From the NCBI RefSeq assembly GCF_014639155.1, contig NZ_BMFT01000001.1, positions 2,232,001 to 2,296,000 of the forward strand: 64,000 nt of DNA. Reading direction: 5' to 3'. Under the pieces are notes generated by a model. That model was not told the DNA's origin, did not search any database, and saw only the letters and a program-made list of their open reading frames with translations. A program made the translations under genes and the position numbers. How positions within the stretch are numbered: position 1 is the stretch's first letter; the number at the start of each line of letters is the position of its first letter. Positions 46,746-54,758 of the stretch are shown in pieces. Source of the DNA: Paenibacillus segetis. GTDB lineage: Bacteria > Bacillota > Bacilli > Paenibacillales > Paenibacillaceae.

Positions 46746-48594
46746 TGTTCTCCCTCCAACCAGAATGCAAAAACGCCTTAAATCGTTCTGCGTCTTCCGG
46801 AACCATTTCTTGGGCCATCTCTTCCTTACACCGCGCTGATATCGGATGAACAGCTACGTATGCTCCATTACGATATTCAACAATTACTCGCTCCTGATAA
46901 CCACGAAGGGCCGAATAACTAAAACTATTCACATTATTTGCAGGGTTGTCTTCTTCAGCTCCCGCCGCATCATCCAAACGGGTACATTCAGTAATCCGTT
47001 CGATATACCGTTGGCCTGTAATATCTCTTCGCAGATGAACATCAAAATCAATTACTCCGGCTACCTGAAGCTCAGCGATTTCTTCATTACGAAACATCCC
47101 AGTCTTGAGCAGCGAATTGCGCAGGGATTCCATCAAGCTACGAAAGGTTTTTGCATGGTGAGTGAAAACGGTGAATAAGCTAGCTACCTGCGCCATCTGT
47201 ATCATCCAAGCTGCGACTTCATCTGTAGAGACCTCCCCCAGAATGTTTACCGTCCCATCCGTCTTCTTTTGCAAATCAAGCCCAGCTTGACCTGACACAT
47301 ACTCCGTTTCCCTGAAGCTTAAAATGTTCCGCGAACTGTACATTTTCCGTAAGTTTAATTCAAATGACATCTCCTGCACACGCAGTGTATATGAGGCATA
47401 AATATGTTTGATCATTGCCATCAGCAGCGTCGTCTTACCGGAACCTTGTGATCCCGTGATGGCCGTAATTCGACTTCCCTTCATCAAATATTTCAACAAG
47501 CATACCGGAAGTTGAGCATTGTTCCCTTGAATAAGTTGCTCCAGCACAGCACTCTTCACGTCAAATTTCCGCACAAAAAATGCCCACGATTCGGCAAATG
47601 GAGGTCTAACGACGACCACACGAGAACCATCTTTCATTTCATTAACTTTGTATCCATTCGCCTCTGACAATTGGCCGGGTAAGTTAAACTTATAGATGTT
47701 CTGGCAAACTCGTTTCAACTCGAATGGACTTCCAAAGGAAAGAAAGGATAATCTCACACTTTTCCCTTTATAGAAAATCCAAACACTGTCCCACGTATGC
47801 GAGTATGTTTGTCCGTCCTCATCCAGCGAAAGCTCAGCTATGCCAATATCCCCGTGTCCTTCATGCCTAATAGACCCCATCTCCGGCATTCCGCTTACAC
47901 CACCACTTACGCCGTCGATTCGTTGCTCCCGAATCTCATCTACAACAGAGAAACCTTTGTACTCCTGATAAATACGCTGTACAACAATATCCAATTTCTC
48001 AAGAAAGGAGAGTTGTCGATATTCCAAATAAAAAATATGTGAAATATCTTCGTCGTCGATATCATAAGAGTACGTACCATCTTCTTCGCTTGATGACTTA
48101 GGTTCAGCCAATTCATAAGATTCGATCAAAGTCGCTAGAGCCTCATCACCGTATCTTTGTGTAAATAGATATAATATGATCTCAAATCGATCTTGGGCCT
48201 TCAGTCTATCCCTGTTATGAAAAGGAAGAATCTCATCGATATTCTCCTCGTTCACGCCATATCCATCTAGTAACAAATCACGAATATACGATTTCACATA
48301 CTGTTTATCGTTCTTGTCACCAAAAGAGCATCCCCTCAATGCTTGTCGAAGTTCTGCGCGCGTTTTTTGTTGTCGTTCCCAAGAATATTCGTTCATGCCC
48401 CAGTCATTTGAGCCTAAGCGACTTAGTTCATATAAACTGCGCTTCACATATCCAATTAAAGTTGGGAAGGTAAAGCGTTCATCCGAAGTTTTGGATTTCG
48501 CTGTCACCCCTGCCGAAGATCTTGCCTTCAACCAGAGATAAACCACACAAATCAGAAAAATCATAATAATTGCAACAAGATTAAAGAACACCAT
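46735..48594 (-). CDS. CpaF/TadA-like secretion ATPase with N-terminal membrane helix
   Basis: A 619-aa ATPase of the VirB11/TadA/CpaF family that powers subunit export. Walker A is GSQGSGKT (381-388). The later ILGEVSTDEV matches the Walker B/Glu region (normally IVGEVRG), and THHAKT matches the His box. The family's usual cytoplasmic N-terminus is replaced here by a hydrophobic helix at residues 3-21, which should tether it to the membrane. A 300-residue N-terminal region precedes the ATPase core. It is 6 bp downstream of a MinD-like gene. Confidence 0.87.
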   Translation of the reverse strand: MVFFNLVAIIMIFLICVVYLWLKARSSAGVTAKSKTSDERFTFPTLIGYVKRSLYELSRLGSNDWGMNEYSWERQQKTRAELRQALRGCSFGDKNDKQYVKSYIRDLLLDGYGVNEENIDEILPFHNRDRLKAQDRFEIILYLFTQRYGDEALATLIESYELAEPKSSSEEDGTYSYDIDDEDISHIFYLEYRQLSFLEKLDIVVQRIYQEYKGFSVVDEIREQRIDGVSGGVSGMPEMGSIRHEGHGDIGIAELSLDEDGQTYSHTWDSVWIFYKGKSVRLSFLSFGSPFELKRVCQNIYKFNLPGQLSEANGYKVNEMKDGSRVVVVRPPFAESWAFFVRKFDVKSAVLEQLIQGNNAQLPVCLLKYLMKGSRITAITGSQGSGKTTLLMAMIKHIYASYTLRVQEMSFELNLRKMYSSRNILSFRETEYVSGQAGLDLQKKTDGTVNILGEVSTDEVAAWMIQMAQVASLFTVFTHHAKTFRSLMESLRNSLLKTGMFRNEEIAELQVAGVIDFDVHLRRDITGQRYIERITECTRLDDAAGAEEDNPANNVNSFSYSALRGYQERVIVEYRNGAYVAVHPISARCKEEMAQEMVPEDAERFKAFLHSGWRENIGA

Positions 48595-48600
48595 CAGACG

Positions 48601-49428
48601 TCAAGCCCCTTTCTCTTTCCGGTCTGAGAAAGTCCCACTTCCAGCTAGTTGTAAAATATTTCCGCTTAGTTCGTGATAGCTAGAGACCAACTCTAGTTTG
48701 TCTGGCCCTCGCCGATTCGTCAGTCGATGTCTCCTGAAAAAAGATAAAATATCTCTAGCGTTCCATGCGTCAGCAAATCCTGTGTGATATGGAATTCCAT
48801 ACATAGGAACCTCACAGTTATAACGGCGTTTGATATTCTGTAGGGTCCATCTAGAAGCGCGGTCATACTGACAAATCGCCAGAACTAACTTCTTCCCGGC
48901 AAATACCTTAGACTTGATTTGATCAGAAAAAAATGTGTCCAATTGAACGCGGCTCTGGCATAGTACAACAACCAATACATCATCTTCATCGTTATAAGCG
49001 AGTTGTTGCAATCCTTTTTCACCCATTGAGTGTAGGAGAACCAAATCATAATATTGCTCAGCGACAAGCAATATTTGTTCCACGTCGCTCTTTGAAGCGG
49101 CCATTCCAAGTAACCCCTCTGGCCCTATTTTTCTTCCCGAAACTAAATCAAGTCGTCCCCGTAATAGTGATAACGTATAGTCTGATATATTCCCTTTAGA
49201 CAATCGCTGACATGCAGCTAGACGTAATAACGCATCCATCCCATACTCTGATAACAATGATGAATGATCACCCCCAAGTGGGAACCCTTCCTCAAATCCC
49301 GTATTAAAACGACCTCCATTGGCGAGGATCAATCTTTTATTAAAATGGAGGGATAATGTTATCGCAACGGAAGCTGCGATTTGAGCAGAACCCCCATGAC
49401 TGGAATCCCAAAAAACAATTCTACTCAT
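48601..49428 (-). CDS. MinD/TadZ-like protein lacking a Walker A motif
   Basis: A 275-aa protein with a deviant ParA/MinD-type N-terminus: strand, then DSSHGGSAQIAASVAITL (residues 8-25). The fold position is right, but the P-loop lysines are gone, so ATP binding is doubtful. In Tad systems TadZ is a similar degenerate ParA that positions the machine. It overlaps the next MinD-like gene by 4 bp (ATGA). Confidence 0.72.
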   Translation of the reverse strand: MSRIVFWDSSHGGSAQIAASVAITLSLHFNKRLILANGGRFNTGFEEGFPLGGDHSSLLSEYGMDALLRLAACQRLSKGNISDYTLSLLRGRLDLVSGRKIGPEGLLGMAASKSDVEQILLVAEQYYDLVLLHSMGEKGLQQLAYNDEDDVLVVVLCQSRVQLDTFFSDQIKSKVFAGKKLVLAICQYDRASRWTLQNIKRRYNCEVPMYGIPYHTGFADAWNARDILSFFRRHRLTNRRGPDKLELVSSYHELSGNILQLAGSGTFSDRKEKGA

Positions 49429-50138
49429 GCTTCTCTCCTTTTCGCCTGACGAAATGCCCTTCTAGCATCTGTCGTTCTCCACCCAACAAGTTGCTCCAAT
49501 AAAACTAGCAACGCTCTTTGGTATGAGCGAGATATGCGATTCATTCGTAACGAACTTGAGTACTCATTTTCTAACTGTATGGCCATATTGTTTTCGTTCC
49601 AAGGGACTGTAATAGGCTCCGTGCTCCACTCAATAGGCAAGTCTTCCATAAATCCCATAATATAATCCTGATCCAAATAACTATCGACAGTTCGAATGTA
49701 CAATTGATGCACTTTCATACCTTGAAGTTCTGGCCATTTGAGAAATAATTCACGAAACCATGCACAACTTCGCTCGACTTCATACCGATCGAACGAAGTA
49801 ACCCACAAAATCTCATCTGTAACCAACCAAGGATCAATAGAGTTAAAATGCAGTGTATCCACGTCCATTAGCATGTAATCATAAACAGCAGATAGATTGC
49901 TGTTCTCGATAATTTCCTTCTCAAGCAAAGCTATATTAGTGAAACCCGTCGCTACATCAAAACCACAAAATTGAGTTATTTGTAAGGACGGATCAAGACC
50001 TCCGATCGAATAACTATACCTTTTGCCCTCTGTCGCATCAGTCAAAAGAACTTGATGTTTCGAAGATGCCAATACTTTACATAAATATAGGAGCAAGTCA
50101 CGTTTATCACTTATACCAGCAAAAATCCATCGCTTCAC
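49425..50138 (-). CDS. MinD/TadZ-like protein, degenerate P-loop
   Basis: A 237-aa protein that begins MKRWIFAGISDKRDLLLYLCKVLASSKHQV when read from the GTG at 50138; here the phrase is abbreviated as FAGISDKRD. This matches a ParA/MinD strand-loop-helix, but GISDKRD replaces the glycine/lysine P-loop. A later YMLMDVDTL resembles the Asp of the family's second motif. The start is chosen by an AAAGGGGAT box 6 nt before the GTG; the frame extends to 50171. It lies between the CpaB-like and another MinD-like gene. Confidence 0.7.
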   Translation of the reverse strand: MKRWIFAGISDKRDLLLYLCKVLASSKHQVLLTDATEGKRYSYSIGGLDPSLQITQFCGFDVATGFTNIALLEKEIIENSNLSAVYDYMLMDVDTLHFNSIDPWLVTDEILWVTSFDRYEVERSCAWFRELFLKWPELQGMKVHQLYIRTVDSYLDQDYIMGFMEDLPIEWSTEPITVPWNENNMAIQLENEYSSSLRMNRISRSYQRALLVLLEQLVGWRTTDARRAFRQAKRREA

Positions 50139-50155
50139 TTTACGATCCCCTTTCA

Positions 50156-51055
50156 TCATTTTGTATCCCACTCAAAACTATCTTCTGACTCAGAGGTCGT
50201 ATTCTTGGATGACATCGATGATTGTAACCCAGAAAATTCAGCAGCACTCTGCGGTGAAATTACCAGTAAATCTTGTTCTAACGCAGTTCTAACCGATGTA
50301 CTCAGTGCATGTTCAGCCTGTTTGACAATATTGGGATCTCTCTTGATCAATTGCAATACAGCTTCATTCGCCGGATAAGTCGGAACCGACTTACTCTGCA
50401 ACTGGGGTTCCACGTAAGCTAGGGCATAAATAGAAGCTTTGTGTAAATAAGCATCCACAATCGCACTAGAAAGCGATAATATCTCCGTCTCGTCTAAGGT
50501 AACTGTTACTGTACCTGTTGTTAATCGCTCAACCTTCTTCTTGGATAATAGAATGTAATCCTGACCGGTTGGGAATTGAATTCGCACGTCTACAACGTCA
50601 TATGACTCAAGTGCACTTGGTAACTGTACGAAGCTCATTTCACGCCACCTTAAATCATCTGGTGTTGGTTCTTCTTCATACAACAATGTCTCAGTTAAAA
50701 GTGTTTGCGGACGAAGCTTGATTTTGGCAATTTTCCCGGCGATTTGATCTCGTGACTTCACCCAATCACTAGGGATCTTGTCTGCCGGAAACTCAACAGA
50801 TTTCAGATCTTCTACATGAATGAGGTGCCCGGCTGGAATTTCTTTTATCGGAACCCAGCCCGTAATTTTCTTATACTCCGCCTTCTTCTGTAAAGCAGCT
50901 ATTTCCGCTTCATATTTGTGCTCTAATGAACTTCTAATCTCGCTAGCTTGATTCATTTGCCGGACTGCATAGACCCCAAAGATCAATCCCATTACCCCTG
51001 CACCAATCAATCCAGCATAGATTAGGTGTTTAGTCCGTTGTCTGATTCTGGTCAT
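50156..51055 (-). CDS. CpaB/RcpC-like SAF-domain protein
   Basis: A 299-aa protein with one N-terminal membrane helix (about residues 12-30), a coiled-coil stretch (EIAALQKKAEYKK) and a SAF domain (WVPIKEIPAGHLIHVEDLKSVEFP through IKLRPQTLLTETLL). CpaB/RcpC proteins of Tad loci have this layout and help assemble the pilus outside the membrane. The start codon follows the kinase stop codon with no spacer (51055/51056). A GGGGAG box lies in the end of the kinase gene. Confidence 0.82.
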   Translation of the reverse strand: MTRIRQRTKHLIYAGLIGAGVMGLIFGVYAVRQMNQASEIRSSLEHKYEAEIAALQKKAEYKKITGWVPIKEIPAGHLIHVEDLKSVEFPADKIPSDWVKSRDQIAGKIAKIKLRPQTLLTETLLYEEEPTPDDLRWREMSFVQLPSALESYDVVDVRIQFPTGQDYILLSKKKVERLTTGTVTVTLDETEILSLSSAIVDAYLHKASIYALAYVEPQLQSKSVPTYPANEAVLQLIKRDPNIVKQAEHALSTSVRTALEQDLLVISPQSAAEFSGLQSSMSSKNTTSESEDSFEWDTK

Positions 51056-52573
51056 TTAATCACTCCCCTTCCGCCTTTTTCTCTTAAGTAACGTGTTCCT
51101 ACTTTTGGAACCTTCAGGACGTAGCACCAGATCATCGTATAGGGACGACAAGGCTTTGACTGTTTCTTCTCCCAGTTCAAATGGATCTGGCTCCAATGGG
51201 ATGGCATATACCCGCTGTAAGCCAATCTTGCGCCTTAATCGACGAAGGATGCTTGCTGTGGCTAACGGAATGCAGCACACCAAATTACGGCCCGGCATCT
51301 CTCTTGAAATGTCCATAAATTGTACCAAGTCTTCTTCTCTCCACTCAGCTCCAGAGCCAACCGCAACAGCCAAATCCGCACGGATGAACTCTTCGATCCA
51401 TTCCTTTTTCCTGCTTGAACCTAGATCACAGACGACACAATCATAATTACCTGCGAGAAGACTAATTAGCTCCGTACGAGAAGGAGCTCGTACATACTGT
51501 ACTCCAGCAAATCGGAATTTCCGGACTGAGCTAAGGTCGTAATCTTTACCATTAATCATAGTGGAGATTCTTTGAAAGGCTGTCGATTTGGGATCAAGTT
51601 CTGCGATAGCTACACGGATACCTGTACGAAACAAAGCACTCGCAAACATTATTGCCGTGTGAGTAGTACCTACCCCGGAAGAAGCCCCCGCTAGAGCAAT
51701 AACAACACATCTTGTTCCTTTACCTTTCGTGTGGAAGGATTCCGTCTTGTTAACCTGCTGTTTAGACACAACTTGCGACCTTAACTCACGTAATTCATTA
51801 CCAACCTCTGCCGCTGACCCATAACGGTCCTCAGGATGAAACTGAAGCAGGCGGTTAACAATGGGAAGCATCGCCTCATAACCATTTTGTTGAAATACCC
51901 AATGTGCCTCGCTCGACCATTCACTGAATTTATAGTCCGTACCCAAATACATCAAAACTGCACCCAAAGAGTACAGATCAGATCGACCATCACTCTGCCG
52001 TCCACCATATTGCTCTGGCGCAGCAAAACCAACCGTACCTAGCTTCACTGTGTCCTCAGATTGATCTTCCTTGTAGTTACGAGCTATCCCAAAATCGATA
52101 AAACGAATCTCCCCCTCCTCATCTACAAGTAAATTTGAAGGTTTTAAATCTCGGTGAATGACTGGTGGGTGATGACTGTGCAAATAATGTAGTCCTTCAC
52201 AAATTTGCAGACCAATGACGATCAACCTTTCTAGCTGTAATCTCCCTTTCCGCTCTTTCACGAATTGATCCAAGTGAACCCCTTCGATGAAATCCATAAT
52301 CATATAGGAGTACCCTTCAGCATCAGGAGAAATAAAATCAACGATCCGTGGCAGTCGATGATGATTCAATGAGATCAGCATGGATGCTTCCTCTTCCATT
52401 CGTACGCCTATGCCAGTATAGGATATACTCTCTTTCACGGCCCAAATCTTCCCTGTAAGCTTCAAGTCAGATGCTAGGTATACACGACTCATCCCACCAT
52501 CACCTAATACTCGTCTGATTTGGTACCTTCCCGCCACAACATCCCCAAGTTCAAGATGAGGTATAAAATGCAC
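51056..52573 (-). CDS. Ser/Thr protein kinase fused to MinD/TadZ-like domain
   Basis: A 505-aa soluble fusion. Residues about 15-265 form a Hanks-type kinase: glycine loop GDGGMSRV, Lys47 in AVK, HRD at 140-142, DFG at 160-162 and APE at 185-187, so it looks active. Residues about 287-500 form a MinD/ParA-like domain with LAGASSGVGTTHTA (294-307), in which the Walker A lysine is Thr. No membrane helix or PASTA repeats. The GTG start has an AGGAGGAG box. It is the first gene of the Tad-like operon, behind a structured leader. Confidence 0.9.
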   Translation of the reverse strand: MHFIPHLELGDVVAGRYQIRRVLGDGGMSRVYLASDLKLTGKIWAVKESISYTGIGVRMEEEASMLISLNHHRLPRIVDFISPDAEGYSYMIMDFIEGVHLDQFVKERKGRLQLERLIVIGLQICEGLHYLHSHHPPVIHRDLKPSNLLVDEEGEIRFIDFGIARNYKEDQSEDTVKLGTVGFAAPEQYGGRQSDGRSDLYSLGAVLMYLGTDYKFSEWSSEAHWVFQQNGYEAMLPIVNRLLQFHPEDRYGSAAEVGNELRELRSQVVSKQQVNKTESFHTKGKGTRCVVIALAGASSGVGTTHTAIMFASALFRTGIRVAIAELDPKSTAFQRISTMINGKDYDLSSVRKFRFAGVQYVRAPSRTELISLLAGNYDCVVCDLGSSRKKEWIEEFIRADLAVAVGSGAEWREEDLVQFMDISREMPGRNLVCCIPLATASILRRLRRKIGLQRVYAIPLEPDPFELGEETVKALSSLYDDLVLRPEGSKSRNTLLKRKRRKGSD

Positions 52574-52598
52574 CCGAACTCCTCCTCTCTAAGACAAC

Positions 52599-52631
52599 AA
52601 AAAAAAGAGAAAGCACCCACGCGACTCTCTC
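52599..52631 (-). terminator. Leader terminator ahead of the Tad-like operon
   Basis: On the minus strand a GAGAGAG.. / ..CTTTCTC stem with a GC-rich loop is followed by eight T, only about 26 bp before the kinase start codon. It is placed to stop the operon's own transcript. Confidence 0.78.
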
Positions 52632-52694
52632 ACAGCGATTAAGCCGTAAGCAGAGGCATGGGATACTTTCCCTATGTAGCCTTTGTATAATTTT
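52599..52694 (-). promoter_or_regulatory. Structured 5' leader, probable attenuator or riboswitch
   Basis: From a -10-like TATACT (52701-52706) the RNA would form hairpin 1 (52655-52681), hairpin 2 (CTTACGGC / GCTGTGAG, 52629-52650) and then the terminator. CCCATGC in hairpin 1 (52656-52662) is complementary over 7 bp to GCGTGGG in the terminator loop (52616-52622). Hairpin 2 shares 3 nt with the terminator stem. These alternatives are the pattern of a switch. I cannot match it to a known riboswitch class. Confidence 0.62.
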
Positions 52695-52760
52695 GGAATT
52701 AGTATATGGCAGAAGCCTTCGAAAAGTAAAGCATTTTTTTATAACATTTTATTCACGTCA

Positions 52761-53849
52761 TTAATATTTAATCATATACAATGTAATCTCGTCACGATTA
52801 TGAAAGAGCTGCTTTGCCCGTTGTACCTGCAACCGCGCCCCTTGGAAGATTTCGATAATCTCCTGAATCAAGCTCATTGGTTTCTTATGAAGTAGTTTCA
52901 CAGTAACAATCGCTGTCCCACCTGGAGCCAGCGCATAGAGCAAATCCGTTACTAATTTGGCCGTCCCTTTCGGACTCCAACTCATATCGCACACAAGTAA
53001 ATCAAATTGGTTATCCTTGAACTTAACGTTATCCGCATTCTTCCGCAAATAAGTTAGACGAGGTGAAGACAGTAAAGATGCATCCATCTTGGCAGGATCC
53101 ACTGCCGTTACTTTCAGTCCTCTTTCCAATAGAAAAGAAGTCCAACCTCCCGGTGCTGCTCCAATATCCAGTGCCTCGCGGAAAGAGGCAAAGGGTATCC
53201 CAAACGCAACCTCAGCCTCAAGCAGCTTGAATTTTGCTCTTGAAATCTGTCCGTCTTCTCGTTGGAAGCGGATGGCACCTCCATTCCAGTCGGAAATATT
53301 ATCAGCCGGTGAAGTAATTCCAGCAAAGACATATTCTTTACCTACAAAGACAGATATCACAAATTCGGCGTCTCTTACAACAAAATCGCCATTCAGTACT
53401 GATAAGGAGCTCTGAATCGATTCTTTAAATTCAGCGGCACTCCCTTCCCATAATGAAACCTCAGATTTACGAACCTGAACAGCAATTTTGGCCCTTGCTA
53501 GGTTCTCATCTGCGAGAATATAATCTGTAAGATCGCTTTTCCAGTTAGCTGTATCACCCTCACCCAATCTATACTCCCATCCTACTTGAAAGATGTGACG
53601 TAGAAAGATCGGTTCAGTTTTACTAATTTGCTCACGAACCACGTCAGCTGGATGTTGTAACGTTACAGCAAAGACTTCTCCTGGTACAAGCATCGTACTT
53701 TTTACGGAACCAAATAATCTATGCAATTCCTCTTGTGCATAAGGTGCGAATCCATGATTCGCTGTACAAACAAACTTTGATGTTACCACTTCCTTGACTT
53801 CCTCAGTTACTTCTTGATGACCTGCGTCACTCACCTTGTTAACCTCCAA
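52761..53849 (-). CDS. RlmM/FtsJ-like SAM-dependent 2'-O-methyltransferase
   Basis: A 362-aa protein with an N-terminal THUMP-like/RNA-binding half and a C-terminal FtsJ (RrmJ) methyltransferase. Motif I is LDIGAAPGGWTSFLLERG, the catalytic Asp lies in LLVCDMSW, Lys in VTVKLLHKKP, and the final Glu is probably in HNRDEITLY, giving the K-D-K-E type set. The order resembles RlmM, which methylates 23S rRNA in gammaproteobacteria. In Bacillales the target is unknown. Monocistronic. Confidence 0.82.
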   Translation of the reverse strand: MEVNKVSDAGHQEVTEEVKEVVTSKFVCTANHGFAPYAQEELHRLFGSVKSTMLVPGEVFAVTLQHPADVVREQISKTEPIFLRHIFQVGWEYRLGEGDTANWKSDLTDYILADENLARAKIAVQVRKSEVSLWEGSAAEFKESIQSSLSVLNGDFVVRDAEFVISVFVGKEYVFAGITSPADNISDWNGGAIRFQREDGQISRAKFKLLEAEVAFGIPFASFREALDIGAAPGGWTSFLLERGLKVTAVDPAKMDASLLSSPRLTYLRKNADNVKFKDNQFDLLVCDMSWSPKGTAKLVTDLLYALAPGGTAIVTVKLLHKKPMSLIQEIIEIFQGARLQVQRAKQLFHNRDEITLYMIKY

Positions 53850-53883
53850 ATCGAATAATGCTGCGTGAAAAGTGTGGTGAAAC

Positions 53884-54020
53884 GTAACTACGAGAAAATT
53901 TGGGCCTTCGATCGCTGTTATCCTCAGATTTCTTGAATTAATACCGCTATTTGCGGATGAAATCCGAGGATAAAGGCGAACGCGTCCGCTTCTCCAGCTC
54001 CAAATTTTTCTCTTCGTTAC
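53884..54020. repeat. 137-bp inverted-repeat element
   Basis: The outer arms pair GTAACTACGAGAAAATTTGG (53884-53903) with the complement at 54000-54020. The inner arms pair TTATCCTCAGATTT (53918-53931) with AAATCCGAGGATAA (53960-53973), 13 of 14 matches. The centre has CCGCTATTTGCGG. No coding potential. It could be a MITE-like repeat or a structured RNA. With the palindrome cluster it fills most of the 525-bp gene-free region 53850-54374. Confidence 0.75.
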
Positions 54021-54098
54021 TAATCACCACACTTTAATAATAAATAATAGTACACTTGATCATTGCGATTTGATCAAGATAGCTCAAAACCATACTCA

Positions 54099-54286
54099 TT
54101 TAAAGGGAATTTCTCCAGTTAAATTATTGAAAGGACTCATCGTTCCACGATTACCTGGAATAACTCCTGTTAATCTAACAGATTCTTGATCAAAATTGCA
54201 AGACACAGCAATATAGATGGAGGAATTCCAGTTAAGTTACCCGGTGGTTGAATGCTAGACAGATTAGATGGAGAATTTCCAGTTAC
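54099..54286. repeat. Second cluster of ~23-bp imperfect palindromes
   Basis: Four copies at 54099-54124, 54151-54174, 54214-54236 and 54264-54286, variants of the 5028-5216 element (CTGGAATAACTCCTGTTAA, GGAGGAATTCCAGTTAA and so on). Here one arm is often eroded. The remainder of 54287-54374 shows nothing I can support. Confidence 0.7.
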
Positions 54287-54374
54287 TCATATTCCGTCAA
54301 ACACTGACTTTGGCGTAGAGTGTAAAAAGTTAGTTAAGTTCATTGTCCATACTACGATAGGCGTGGAGTATTGT

Positions 54375-54725
54375 CTACGTATGGCTGCGTTTAGCTTCAA
54401 TTGCAATATCATCCAGTCGATCAAACGGAATCGGGCCATTATGCAGGACGACGTGCTCAGGTTTATTTTGATGTAGTATTTCGTACATCTTATTCTTATC
54501 GTACATGCTAGAAGTATGCAAATAAATCTCCCGAGGGTACAATCCTTCCGCCGCTATTGCGGTTGCTACATAGGTTCCTGTTTTCTCTCCCGGGCCCATA
54601 TCATGATCCAGTGACAAAATATCAATCTCCGCTACCCTTAGTAATTCTAGACATTCGTCGACAGAGCGTACCAAAGTAAATCCCTTTGGACATCGGCGTA
54701 CATCATCCATATATACATGAATCAA
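54375..54725 (-). CDS. Cyclic-phosphate-processing-type receiver domain protein
   Basis: A 116-aa single-domain protein of the receiver-like fold. The N-terminal VYMDDVRRCPKGF and central LSLDHDMGPGEKTG give the Asp pair and conserved glycine of the cREC family, often associated with cyclic nucleotide or cyclic phosphate processing. No enzyme or kinase partner is adjacent. It lies 33 bp downstream of the endonuclease IV gene and probably shares its transcript. Function is inferred from the family only. Confidence 0.78.
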   Translation of the reverse strand: MIHVYMDDVRRCPKGFTLVRSVDECLELLRVAEIDILSLDHDMGPGEKTGTYVATAIAAEGLYPREIYLHTSSMYDKNKMYEILHQNKPEHVVLHNGPIPFDRLDDIAIEAKRSHT

Positions 54726-54758
54726 TCTATGATCTTCCCTTCCCTCGGTATTTCAGCA

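Noticed and set aside
42160-48594. Competence (comG) pilus locus
   Set aside because: Gene order, the SAF protein, MinD-like domains and the fused platform protein fit Tad rather than ComG.
52599-52694. Class I cyclic-di-GMP riboswitch ahead of the Tad-like operon
   Set aside because: The conserved GCAAACC and ACGCAAAGC segments are absent, so the class cannot be assigned.
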